Part shown: piece by piece, positions 20,521-29,082 of the stretch
Layout: each line of letters starts with the position of its first letter
Numbering within the stretch: the stretch's first letter is position 1
NCBI RefSeq assembly: GCF_000189275.1
Contig: NZ_AEVT01000006.1
Location: 62,001 to 126,000, forward strand
Reading direction: 5' to 3'
Origin: Vibrio sinaloensis DSM 21326
Lineage (GTDB): Bacteria > Pseudomonadota > Gammaproteobacteria > Enterobacterales > Vibrionaceae
DNA: 64,000 nt
The notes under the pieces: generated by a model
What the model saw: the letters and a program-made list of their open reading frames with translations, nothing else
The model's database searches: none
Told to the model about the DNA's origin: nothing
Program-made: the position numbers and the translations under genes

Positions 20521-21147
20521 TTACGATTTACCAAAGTATTCGCGCCCGGTAATGGAAGACAACCAATCTCTTACAGCGTATAGAGAAACAAAAACAGCGG
20601 GGCTATCAATGGCTCGTTTAGGCCATTTGACATTGCCGCTAACAAAGCCGTGATTCACCCCGATCAATTCACCTGCTTGGTTATACACACCACCACCGGA
20701 CATACCAACCATAATGACGCCTGTAGTACCTGACATTTGGCATTTATCCCAACCATAAACTTTTACGTCTCCAACGTATTCCCCTTCACTTGAAGAGATA
20801 GGCAAGCCGAGAGGGTAGCCAATATGAGTGACGATTTGACCGGGAAACACCAGCCCTACATCGTGTTCGGTATGACCGTGATTCTTGATTAAAGCGATAT
20901 CGCAAGTCGGGTGATAGAACACGTCTTTCCCCGTTAATTCTAAGATGGGTTTATTGTGCGCCGCCGTTACCAGCCATTCGTCATCAAGTCGAGCGACGGA
21001 TCCTTCCAGACCAAGTAAAAATGGGATGCCAACAAAGATTTTCTCGTTGTCATGCTCAATGTCATCTTCAATATCAGCTGTTACGTTAGGTAAGCCGTTT
21101 GCGCACCCTGTTAAAGCCAAAGTGATCAGCAGTAAGAAACGATACAT
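20521..21147 (-). CDS. Trypsin-like serine protease lipoprotein
   Basis: A 208-aa secreted protein with a lipoprotein signal peptide whose lipobox is LTGC (Cys15). The S1-type catalytic triad is readable: His64 in VTAAH, Asp83 in CDIALI, and Ser150 in GMSGGG. The protein is short for an S1 protease and has no PDZ domain, so it is not DegP-like. An acidic stretch (IEDDIEHDNEK) follows the lipidated Cys. It is likely anchored in the outer or inner membrane facing the periplasm; substrate unknown. It is transcribed alone, convergent with the MFS gene. Confidence 0.8.
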   Translation of the reverse strand: MYRFLLLITLALTGCANGLPNVTADIEDDIEHDNEKIFVGIPFLLGLEGSVARLDDEWLVTAAHNKPILELTGKDVFYHPTCDIALIKNHGHTEHDVGLVFPGQIVTHIGYPLGLPISSSEGEYVGDVKVYGWDKCQMSGTTGVIMVGMSGGGVYNQAGELIGVNHGFVSGNVKWPKRAIDSPAVFVSLYAVRDWLSSITGREYFGKS

Positions 21148-21281
21148 GGATTATCCGCTCAATGATGCTCGTAAGGAGCTGGTTAAAAAGAGCGGAGGAT
21201 TGTGATTATTTAGGCTAGGTGGGTCTGTAGTCGCTTTCTGATTGGCTAGGGTTTACGAAATTACTGATAGTTTTAATAGAA

Positions 21282-21300
21282 AGGCCCTGTCAGAGGGCCT
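21282..21300 (-). terminator. Intrinsic terminator of the mscS-type gene
   Basis: AGGCCCT / AGGGCCT hairpin (7 bp). On the minus strand it is followed by TTTCTATT, placing it just downstream of the mechanosensitive channel gene. Confidence 0.75.
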
Positions 21301-21320
21301 AATTCTATTGTGACTTAATT

Positions 21321-22409
21321 CTATTGAGACCTAGCTTCGCCAGCGTGCTGAGGTTCAAGCTTGATGGTTTGGGTCGGGTAGGCGATATCGGCATTGTGCG
21401 TATGAATGATCGCCATAATCTTTAGCAACACGTCTTGCTTCACTTCGTGGTAACGGATCCAGTTAACCGTCTTGGTAAAGGTGTAGACCATTAAATCGAG
21501 TGAGGAAGGTCCGAAGGCGTTGAAGTTTACGATCAATGTTTGCTGGGTATCTATGTCGGGGTGTTGGCCTAACATCGCTTTTATCTCATCGACGATAATC
21601 GCGACCTTCTCACTGTCGTCGTAACGAATACCGATGTTCTCGTAAATGCGTCTGTTAAGCATTCGGGAAGGGTTTTCTACCACAATGTTACTGAATACTG
21701 AGTTCGGGACATACAGCGGGCGTTTGTCGAACGTGCGTATTATGGTCATGCGCCAACCGATACGCTCAACCGTTCCTTCGATTTGTCTGTCCGGGGAGCG
21801 AACCCAGTCTCCTACTTTAAACGGTCGGTCAAAGTAGATCATCATGCCACCGAAGAAGTTGGAGAGCAGGTCCTTAGCGGCAAGACCAACGATCAAACCA
21901 CCAACACCACCAAAGGTCAGTAAGCCCGATAGGCTCAAGCCGAACGCCTGCATTACGGTTAACGCGCCAATGACGATGAAGAACAGGCGGGAGACTTTAG
22001 CGACCGCTTGAACCGTGGTCTCATCACGGCTCTTTTGCTCGAGTACGTACTCTTCAATATTGTTTATCAAACGCATGGTTATCCAAACAAAAATACCGAT
22101 GATGAGTAACAGCTTGAGCGTACTTAACCAGTTGAGTTTGTCTCCCATGTGGTCTTGGAGCAAGAAGCCGAGTGAGACAGTGGCAGGCCAACACCAAATC
22201 AAGGTACTGACTGGGGTTTTTAATGCAGCTAGGGTCAAATCATCCCAATGAAAATGGGTTTTACTGACTAAAATTTCCAATCGGCCATACACCACTCGCC
22301 ATATCAACCAAGCGAGGAAGCTGGCAATGGTTATCAAGACAACGTTGGTATCCCACTGCTGTAACAGCACACTGACGTTGGTTGGTAGATATGAAAGTAA
22401 CGAATTCAT
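21321..22409 (-). CDS. Mechanosensitive ion channel, MscS family
   Basis: A 362-aa inner-membrane channel expected to open on hypo-osmotic shock and release solutes. It has about four N-terminal hydrophobic segments. The pore-lining helix and beta domain read GGVGGLIVGLAAKDLLSNFF, then MIYFDRPFKVGDWV and GTVERIGWRMTIIRT, the core MscS signature. The size and extra helices resemble YnaI-type members. ATG 22409 is used; the longer frame begins with GTG at 22466. It lies back to back with ktrAB, which imports K+ at high osmolarity, so the two divergent units deal with opposite osmotic stresses. Confidence 0.9.
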   Translation of the reverse strand: MNSLLSYLPTNVSVLLQQWDTNVVLITIASFLAWLIWRVVYGRLEILVSKTHFHWDDLTLAALKTPVSTLIWCWPATVSLGFLLQDHMGDKLNWLSTLKLLLIIGIFVWITMRLINNIEEYVLEQKSRDETTVQAVAKVSRLFFIVIGALTVMQAFGLSLSGLLTFGGVGGLIVGLAAKDLLSNFFGGMMIYFDRPFKVGDWVRSPDRQIEGTVERIGWRMTIIRTFDKRPLYVPNSVFSNIVVENPSRMLNRRIYENIGIRYDDSEKVAIIVDEIKAMLGQHPDIDTQQTLIVNFNAFGPSSLDLMVYTFTKTVNWIRYHEVKQDVLLKIMAIIHTHNADIAYPTQTIKLEPQHAGEARSQ

Positions 22410-22606
22410 TCCAATGCTCTTTTTATGTTCTTTTGAAAGAAGCCAAGGTTTCCTCAATATTGACACGCAGCGACATTAATCACTAGTAGATATAGGATTT
22501 TTCTGAGGGAAAGTTAATTATGTGTCAGGACTGGTAGGTTGATTTGATATGTGAATGTGCGAGGCGCACACTTTGACTTTTCGTTATGAATAATAAAGGT
22601 ACAAAG

Positions 22607-23269
22607 ATGAAACCAAGTGATAAACAGTTTGCTGTCATCGGCTTAGGACGATTCGGCTTATCGGTGTGTCAGGAGCTTCAAGCATCAGGCGCTGAGGTGT
22701 TAGCGGTTGATATAAACGAAGACCGTGTCCGAGAGGCGGCGAATTATGTGAGTCAGGCATTGGTGGCAAATTGTACCAGCGAAGATACCGTTGCAGAGCT
22801 TAGGCTCAGTGACTATGACATGGTGATGGTCGCAATTGGCTCAGATGTGAATGCCAGTATTCTAACCACCTTAGTTGTCAAAGAAGCGGGGGCTAAGTCT
22901 GTTTGGGTCAAAGCCAATGACAAATTCCATTCGAAGATCTTGAGCAAGATAGGTGCAGACCACGTCATTCTGCCCGAGCGAGACATGGGTATTCGAGTGG
23001 CTCGTAAGATGATGGATAAGCGTGTATTAGAGTTTCAGGAATTAGGTTCAGGCATTGCGATGACAGAAATTGTCGTAGGGGCACGACTGTTAGGGCAGAC
23101 ACTGGGTGATTTGGCTTTGTGCAAAGAGCAAGGTGTTCAAGTTCTCGGTTTTAAACGTGGCCCCGAAGTAATAAAAGCCCCCTCTCTAGAGAAAAGCTTG
23201 GAGATTGGTGATGTGATCATCATTGTAGGGCCAAGAGACACATTAACGAGAAAACTGAGTTCATTATGA
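22607..23269 (+). CDS. ktrA: Potassium uptake protein KtrA (RCK regulatory subunit)
   Basis: A 220-aa cytoplasmic RCK protein that forms a ring under KtrB and gates K+ (Na+-dependent) uptake in response to nucleotides. The Rossmann motif is FAVIGLGRFGLSVCQEL near residue 8, and acidic residues in AVDINEDR bind the nucleotide ribose. A C-terminal RCK_C domain contains GVQVLGFKRGPEVIKAP. The sequence closely resembles the Vibrio alginolyticus KtrA that I recall. ATG 22607 gives the family start; ATG 22586 adds seven residues. The stop overlaps the ktrB start as ATGA. Confidence 0.94.
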   Translation: MKPSDKQFAVIGLGRFGLSVCQELQASGAEVLAVDINEDRVREAANYVSQALVANCTSEDTVAELRLSDYDMVMVAIGSDVNASILTTLVVKEAGAKSVWVKANDKFHSKILSKIGADHVILPERDMGIRVARKMMDKRVLEFQELGSGIAMTEIVVGARLLGQTLGDLALCKEQGVQVLGFKRGPEVIKAPSLEKSLEIGDVIIIVGPRDTLTRKLSSL

Positions 23270-24633
23270 ATCCGTTCGCGCAAAAAGGCCTGTTCTACTC
23301 ATTAGACAAAGAGCCAGGGCAAAAAAAAGGCTCAGAGCCGCGTATTATTTTGCTCAGTTTCCTTGGTGTGCTGCTTCCTTCGGCCGTGTTGCTTACACTG
23401 CCCGTGTTTTCGGTGACGGGGCTATCCATCACAGACGCACTGTTTACAGCGACATCCGCTATCAGTGTCACCGGGCTGGGTGTGGTCGATACTGGTCAGC
23501 ATTTTACCTTGGCTGGAAAAATCCTTTTGATGTGCCTTATGCAAATTGGTGGCCTCGGGCAAATGACTTTGTCAGCGGTACTTCTGTATATGTTTGGGGT
23601 TAGATTGAGTCTCAAACAGCAAGCTCTGGCTAAAGATGCACTTGGGCAAGATAGAAGCATTAATCTACGTAAGTTGGTGAAAAAGATCATAATCTTTGCT
23701 TGCCTTGCAGAGGCGGTCGGTTTTGTCTTTCTGGCCTACCGATGGGTTCCTGAAATGGGATGGTCTACAGGCTTGTTCTATGCGTTGTTTCACGCGATTT
23801 CTGCGTTTAATAATGCAGGGTTTGCGTTGTTTTCTGACAGCATGATGAGCTTTGTCGATGACCCTTTGGTTATTTTTACTCTATCGGCTCTGTTTATCTT
23901 CGGTGGCCTAGGCTTTACCGTGGTTGGTGATTTGTCTGCCAATAGCCGAAAAGGCTTTCGTCGATTGCAGCTACACACCAAAATCATGTTGATCGCTACC
24001 CCCGCATTGTTGCTGTTTGGTACATTGGTTTTTTGGCTGTTAGAGAGAACCAACCCGCAAACGATGGGGGAGCTGACGGTGTCAGGGCAATGGCTAGCGG
24101 CATTTTTCCAATCCGCTAGCGCTCGTACTGCTGGCTTTAACAGTGTTGATTTAGCGCAGTTTAGTCAGCCTGCTTTATTGGTGATGATTATTCTCATGCT
24201 CATCGGGGCGGGCTCAACCTCAACAGGGGGGGGCATCAAGGTCTCCACTTTTGCGGTGGCCTTTGTCGCGACGTGGGCATTCTTACGGCAGAAAAAGCAC
24301 GTCGTGATGTTTAAGCGCACCATAGACTGGCCCGTGGTGACGAAGTCGTTGGCCATTATTGTGGTGAGTGGTGCGATTTTAACCAGCGCAATGTTTATGC
24401 TCATGCTTACTGAAAAGTCTGGCTTTGATAAAGTGATGTTTGAAACTATTTCCGCGTTTGCCACGGTCGGGTTGACTGCGGGATTGACGGCTGAATTGTC
24501 GGAGCCCGGTAAGTACATCATGATTGTCGTCATGATTATTGGTCGAATTGGTCCACTGACTCTTGCTTACATGTTAGCTAGACCAGAACCTTCATTGGTT
24601 AAGCACCCACAAGGCGTCGTTCTAACGGGTTAA
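23266..24633 (+). CDS. ktrB: Potassium uptake protein KtrB (channel subunit)
   Basis: A 455-aa membrane protein of the Trk/Ktr/HKT superfamily, with four M1-P-M2 repeats. P-loop filter signatures are visible at TSAISVTGLG, FNNAGFALF, SARTAGFNSVD and ISAFATVGLTAGL. The glycine-rich helix-breaking stretch GAGSTSTGGGIK sits in the third repeat, where it gates the pore. It is translationally coupled to ktrA through a 4-base overlap, and together they form the K+ uptake complex. Confidence 0.95.
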   Translation: MNPFAQKGLFYSLDKEPGQKKGSEPRIILLSFLGVLLPSAVLLTLPVFSVTGLSITDALFTATSAISVTGLGVVDTGQHFTLAGKILLMCLMQIGGLGQMTLSAVLLYMFGVRLSLKQQALAKDALGQDRSINLRKLVKKIIIFACLAEAVGFVFLAYRWVPEMGWSTGLFYALFHAISAFNNAGFALFSDSMMSFVDDPLVIFTLSALFIFGGLGFTVVGDLSANSRKGFRRLQLHTKIMLIATPALLLFGTLVFWLLERTNPQTMGELTVSGQWLAAFFQSASARTAGFNSVDLAQFSQPALLVMIILMLIGAGSTSTGGGIKVSTFAVAFVATWAFLRQKKHVVMFKRTIDWPVVTKSLAIIVVSGAILTSAMFMLMLTEKSGFDKVMFETISAFATVGLTAGLTAELSEPGKYIMIVVMIIGRIGPLTLAYMLARPEPSLVKHPQGVVLTG

Positions 24634-24653
24634 TCGGTGAGAGCGCTAATGGC

Positions 24654-25094
24654 TTATTTATTTCCAAAATGCTCTGTTAGCGCTGCTCTTCGTTGTTTCG
24701 CTCCGCCGCCGCCTTCCATATCGACCGTATCTTCATAACCTTCCTTAATAAATCGCTGTACGGGAATTGTTGGCTCTAAACGTCTGAGTTGAGGCGAGTT
24801 AAACGTTCCTGCAATTTGATAGATAGCACGCCCGCTACCGGTAGTTACATAGATTTTTTCGCCATCGAACTCAAAGTTAGTGGTGATTAAACGATGGTTA
24901 CGGAACACCCCACTTTCGTTAAAAGTCAGAGTTTCAGTGTTGTAGGGAGGGGTTCCTATCTCGACCCAAGTTCCATGTACGTGTTTTGGATCGACATAGT
25001 CTTGGTAGCTGAAATAGATCAGTGATGAGAATCCTAACGCCAACGAAAAGAATATGGCGATAAAAACAAACTTTACAACATTGAACTGATTCAT
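24654..25094 (-). CDS. DUF2850 family membrane-anchored protein
   Basis: A 146-aa protein with one N-terminal membrane segment (VVKFVFIAIFFSLALGF) and a periplasmic domain with HGTWVEIGTPPYNTETLTF and QRFIKEGYED, as in the DUF2850 proteins seen in vibrios. Function is not known. It is a single gene convergent with ktrB, with only 20 bases between them. Confidence 0.75.
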   Translation of the reverse strand: MNQFNVVKFVFIAIFFSLALGFSSLIYFSYQDYVDPKHVHGTWVEIGTPPYNTETLTFNESGVFRNHRLITTNFEFDGEKIYVTTGSGRAIYQIAGTFNSPQLRRLEPTIPVQRFIKEGYEDTVDMEGGGGAKQRRAALTEHFGNK

Positions 25095-25464
25095 AATTTC
25101 CAGCTAAGTGATAGTGGGGCGGGTCCATCGCGCCCTAATTACTCCAGTTTCTATAAATTTAGCCGAATTCGCAATAACCTACCTGACAAGTTTGATGTTT
25201 AGCCCAAAGTCGCTTTTAGATTCTCCATTAAGCGTAACAATCGATGACTAACAATACAGAATATTGCGGCGATAACGGCTCAAAGTCTGGTATTCGATCG
25301 GTGATGTCTCGCAGGTTTCAGGATATTTAAGTGGAAATGTGTCGATTGACGACATTCAATTGCTTGAAATGACGCGGTAATGCTCGAACTAGTCGTTGCC
25401 GCAAATTTCAAAATCGTATAAAACAACTCATCTATATAAGAAAACGGAAAATCATGAGGGATGT
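25095..25464. other. Intergenic region upstream of ppnP
   Basis: About 370 bases without a convincing gene. A weak promoter candidate for ppnP is TTGCCG (about 25395) with TATAAA some 15 bases later. GAGGG at 25456-25460 is the ppnP ribosome binding site. Confidence 0.45.
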
Positions 25465-25746
25465 ATGATCAAAGTAAACAGCTATTTTGAAGACAGCGTG
25501 AAGTCATTGGGCTTTAACCAAGCCGGCGAAGATTCGAGTGTCGGCGTTATGCTCGCAGGCGAGTACACTTTTGGCACGGCGGCTCCAGAGCGGATGACTG
25601 TCATTAAAGGTGAAATGACGATTAAACGTCAAGGTGATGCTGATTGGACGACCTTCAAGTCTGGAGAAGCATTCGAGGTAGCTGGGGATTCGTCTTTTGA
25701 CCTTAAGCTGCCTGTTACAACGGCTTATCTGTGTGAGTACTTATAG
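25465..25746 (+). CDS. ppnP: Pyrimidine/purine nucleoside phosphorylase PpnP (DUF1255/YaiE)
   Basis: A 93-aa single-domain cupin. The family phosphorolyses a broad range of nucleosides to base and ribose-1-phosphate. The sequence shows the characteristic opening VNSYFEDSVKSLGF, then SVGVMLAGEYTFGT, ERMTVIKGEM and SGEAFEVAGDSSFDLK. ATG 25465 follows GAGGG by four bases and gives the family length; the upstream in-frame extension to 25396 is unlikely. Confidence 0.93.
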   Translation: MIKVNSYFEDSVKSLGFNQAGEDSSVGVMLAGEYTFGTAAPERMTVIKGEMTIKRQGDADWTTFKSGEAFEVAGDSSFDLKLPVTTAYLCEYL

Positions 25747-25769
25747 ACCACAATCCGCCATACCAATGA

Positions 25770-25803
25770 CAAAGTGATACTCAAATTGAGTATCACTTTG
25801 CGT
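25770..25803 (+). terminator. Intrinsic terminator after ppnP
   Basis: A perfect inverted repeat, CAAAGTGATACTCAA and its complement around one base (25785), followed by CGTTTTAG. The stem is long but AU-rich at the top. Confidence 0.75.
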
Positions 25804-26060
25804 TTTAGATAAAGATATCTGCCGATTTTCAGCTAATTCAATGGCTTAAGAACGACTTAATCAGTGGCATAGTGTTTGCTTTGTTTAGACTAATCGTTCG
25901 TATAAGTACTGAAACGGTGTGGTAGGCATTAGATAATTACGCGGTATGGCGACGAAAATCAGTTCGGTTTTGCCGAAAATACCATCAGTTATTATCAAAC
26001 TTGTCAAAATAAACACCGACTATACTTAAAAAATAAGGAATTCTTGTTAAGGAGGTGACT

Positions 26061-26339
26061 ATGGCAGTTGTACCGAAACATAAGGGCCATCGCTCACATT
26101 ACGATCCTAGTCAGGATCTGACTCCAGATCAGCTGCATCGGTTTGGTCGTGTGGCATCCAGTGCTCAAAAGCGCAGGGATGAAACCGATGCGAGAGATGG
26201 GGTGATAAGAAGCGCGAAAGACGTTGCTTTTAAACCCATTGTGCGGCCCAAGAAAGACAAACCAAATACCGTGCGTTACGCAGTATGGATGCTTGTCGTG
26301 ATGGCAACCAGTTTATGGTTAATGTACATGAGTGGCTAA
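26061..26339 (+). CDS. Small hypothetical membrane protein
   Basis: A 92-aa protein I do not recognise. It has a basic, polar N-terminal two-thirds (PKHKGHRSHYDPSQDL, SAQKRRDETDARDG) and one C-terminal membrane helix (YAVWMLVVMATSLWLMYM). The charge pattern suggests a tail-anchored protein with a cytoplasmic basic domain. The start is fixed by a perfect AAGGAGG at 26049-26055. A possible promoter is TTGTCA (about 26004) with TACTTA about 16 bases on. It converges on the diguanylate cyclase, with stops two bases apart. Confidence 0.75.
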   Translation: MAVVPKHKGHRSHYDPSQDLTPDQLHRFGRVASSAQKRRDETDARDGVIRSAKDVAFKPIVRPKKDKPNTVRYAVWMLVVMATSLWLMYMSG

Positions 26340-26341
26340 TG

Positions 26342-27487
26342 TTAACCACGATTAGGCGTAATTGATGTTACGTTATCCGCTTCAAAATCAGGCAGAAGGC
26401 TTTCCTTACGGTAATAGTGGTATTGGTTTTTACCACCGTGTTTGGCCGAGTACATCGCTTTGTCTGCACACCTTGTCAACTCGGGTAAGTTACTCGCATC
26501 TTCAGGGAAAAGCGCTACACCAATACTGACCGCCAATTTTCCAACCTGTTCTTTTCCTTGGTAACAATCTTCAAATAAGTGCAAGATACGATCTAGGATA
26601 TTCTCTAGGTCGTTTTTGCTTTTCACATCGTATAGCAGCAAAACAAATTCATCGCCCGCAAAGCGAGCAATGGAGTAATCGTGTTTGTCTGTTTTCCTGT
26701 CTTTATTTCGGATGTTGTTTTTCAATCTTCTAGAGAAATGCTGTAAGACTCGATCTCCAACATCATGGCCATATGTGTCGTTAATCTTTTTAAAATCATC
26801 GATATCGAGAAAAACCATTGCAGTCAGGGTATTAGTGTTACGTTCTTGTTCTAGTTTCTCACTGGCCCAGCTTTCAAAGCTCCAACGGTTTGCCAACCCT
26901 GTTAATTGATCAAGGTAAGCGAGATCTTCAATCCCTTCTCTGTAGAGAGATTGAATGTAAGTGACCGCTTTATCGTAGTAGTAGGAAGACGTGTTACACA
27001 GCAGACATAAAGCCAATAAGCTGATAATAAATCGATCGGCACTCAACTCGGTAAACACGGTGGTATGAGAGAAGAAAACAGCCAATATAGCCAAAGTACA
27101 AAAGCCTAAGCTAAACAATAAGCCTAATCTAAATTCGTTTGAAAAAATCACCGCAGCGATGATTGGGTATATCCAAACTAGAGTACCGGCACCGTGAGAG
27201 CCATAAAGCAGCATCATGGTCGCTTGGAAGAGCAGCACTAGACTTAAGACAAGATCAGCATATTGAGTTTGTTGTCGTTGACAGAGTAAAGCAAAGTTGA
27301 TCACGAGTACTAATGCGCTGGCCAAATTGATCACAGAAAACAGCCACATTCCGTCAAGCAATTGCACGGTTCCATAAACCGCCAGCATGATAATAGATAC
27401 AGCCGAGCAGATTTGAACCACTTTGTATTTGCGGGAAGAGCGCAAGTCGGCCATTTCTTCTAACTGGCGACCAACAAAATTACTCAT
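26342..27487 (-). CDS. Membrane diguanylate cyclase (GGDEF)
   Basis: A 381-aa enzyme predicted to make c-di-GMP from two GTP. About six N-terminal hydrophobic segments (residues 25-185) form a membrane sensor of unknown ligand. The GGDEF domain (about 190-365) has DQLTGLANRWSF, FLDIDDFKKINDTYGHDVGD, the active-site motif AGDEF (Ala in place of the first Gly, usually tolerated) and VSIGVALFP. The segment before the active site holds an insertion (RKTDKHDYSIAR), so the usual RxxD inhibitory site is displaced. Product inhibition may therefore be lost. Confidence 0.87.
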   Translation of the reverse strand: MSNFVGRQLEEMADLRSSRKYKVVQICSAVSIIMLAVYGTVQLLDGMWLFSVINLASALVLVINFALLCQRQQTQYADLVLSLVLLFQATMMLLYGSHGAGTLVWIYPIIAAVIFSNEFRLGLLFSLGFCTLAILAVFFSHTTVFTELSADRFIISLLALCLLCNTSSYYYDKAVTYIQSLYREGIEDLAYLDQLTGLANRWSFESWASEKLEQERNTNTLTAMVFLDIDDFKKINDTYGHDVGDRVLQHFSRRLKNNIRNKDRKTDKHDYSIARFAGDEFVLLLYDVKSKNDLENILDRILHLFEDCYQGKEQVGKLAVSIGVALFPEDASNLPELTRCADKAMYSAKHGGKNQYHYYRKESLLPDFEADNVTSITPNRG

Positions 27488-27845
27488 TAAGCTTTTGTCT
27501 CATTTATATTACATAATTATCTATATTTTAGGTTATATATGTGATTTCGCTTCAGTTTAAAAATTAGACAAATTAAGAAAAGTGATCATTTTTAATGAAA
27601 TTGGTTGCTTAATGAAAAGAAGGGTAGCTTAGTAACAATTAATTGGCGTTGTATTAAGTTCTTGTATTTATAGGTAAAACGTTGCGTATGTCTGTTTATT
27701 GACGAAAGTAACTGTTTGAAACTAAAGTAAAAAGATAGCTTTTTTGCAGGTTGTTATAAGAAAAGGATATATATGCAGGCGTGTTTTTGTGCGCTAGAGC
27801 ACGAGAAACAGCCTCGAGTGTCGACTCAAGGCTGCAATCATCGCG
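27488..27845. other. AT-rich intergenic region
   Basis: About 360 bases, very AT-rich, between the start of the diguanylate cyclase and the end of the DUF3541 gene, both on the minus strand. I see no coding signal and no clear terminator or RNA gene; it must contain the cyclase promoter. Confidence 0.5.
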
Positions 27846-28907
27846 TTATTTCTTGACTAGGCCGTATGGCAGTTTAGAGAACACTTTGGGCTGTGTTGCG
27901 ACTGTTGGCGCTTTATTGACTTGTTGCCAATCAAGCAACATGATCGCAAGGACGTTACGATGCTCTCCGTAAGCAAGGTCGAAATCGCCACTGACGGACG
28001 GGATCATCCCTTTGTCGATATCGATAGATTTTTGAATAGCTTGGCGAGTCTTCTCAACCACAGGATCATTTTCTAGCCCTGCAAGTAGAAAGCTGATGCC
28101 GACTTCGGCGATGACATCTTCTTTAGCACGAAGCAAAATGGTATCAATGTTGCGGCGGAAATAATCGTAGATCCACTGGTAGTCTTTCTCATTAATTTGA
28201 CGCTGATAGTACTGTGAGTCCGCAAAGATTATATGAGTCATGCCATACAGCTTATTACCATATTGCTGCTTAGAGAGTTTCTTGTCACCACTATCAGGGT
28301 AGGATGCTCTAAAAGCGTCGATAAACGGTTCTACCACATCTTGCTCGCCGAGTTGACGTAACCAGAACACTTGGTTAGCAAGCTGTGCAGCCCAGGCTTT
28401 GATCATCTCCTGATCTGTCGCGTATTTTGCAAAATCGTAGCGACGAATAATCTCTCGTAGCTTTTTGTCTTCTTTATGTTTGAGCCCGTACTCGTTTGCA
28501 CGCGCCATTGAGCCAAGTAAGTCCACTCCCAAGTACAAGTATTCAGGTACATGTTTGGTCACCGTGTAACGACGAACGCTGCGCTCATCGGTGTCGTCAC
28601 GGTAGCCTGCAACTCGCTTCTCAGAGTAAAGTAGGATCTGCTCTGGTGTATGCACTTCTGCGGCAAAGCGATTCAATCGGCTAGCCACACGCGCCATATC
28701 ACTCCAAACGGCAGCTGCGTATTTGTTATCCAAAGTTTGGCGATACATACGCAGACCATAATGGCCTTCTTTAAAAGCAGGCAATGTGTAGAGCTGAGTT
28801 TCGTAAGTTTGTTTGACTAAATCGGCAGATTCTTCGTAACTACTGGCTGCCAGGGCACTTGAAGTGAGAGTAAGCCCTAAGCATAGAGCAAGAATTGTTT
28901 GACGCAT
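27846..28907 (-). CDS. DUF3541-type secreted protein
   Basis: A 353-aa protein with a signal peptide (MRQTILALCLGLTLTSSALA) for export to the periplasm. The mature part is rich in Tyr, Arg and aromatic residues, for example HYGLRMYRQT, WSDMARVASRLNRFAAE, QVFWLRQLGEQD and MTHIIFADSQYYQR. I take it to be of the DUF3541 family of vibrios, function unknown. ATG 28907 is chosen because it starts the signal peptide; the open frame runs on to 29066. Confidence 0.7.
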   Translation of the reverse strand: MRQTILALCLGLTLTSSALAASSYEESADLVKQTYETQLYTLPAFKEGHYGLRMYRQTLDNKYAAAVWSDMARVASRLNRFAAEVHTPEQILLYSEKRVAGYRDDTDERSVRRYTVTKHVPEYLYLGVDLLGSMARANEYGLKHKEDKKLREIIRRYDFAKYATDQEMIKAWAAQLANQVFWLRQLGEQDVVEPFIDAFRASYPDSGDKKLSKQQYGNKLYGMTHIIFADSQYYQRQINEKDYQWIYDYFRRNIDTILLRAKEDVIAEVGISFLLAGLENDPVVEKTRQAIQKSIDIDKGMIPSVSGDFDLAYGEHRNVLAIMLLDWQQVNKAPTVATQPKVFSKLPYGLVKK

Positions 28908-29082
28908 AAATTTACCATTACCAACGGATTGGCTTCGCTGCGGTATGTGAAAGCAAGCCTTCCTGTGGCCTATTGTTGTGGCTACGGATAACAAAGAATT
29001 TGAACATAAAGTTAGCAGATATTTCCTTTTTGGATGTAAGGATGCTGTCAGATAGACGCAAAACATCGACGCTATTGCTCGT

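Noticed and set aside
27781..27972. A 63-codon plus-strand frame over the 3' end of the DUF3541 gene.
   Set aside because: Antisense shadow of a well-supported gene; no ribosome binding site.
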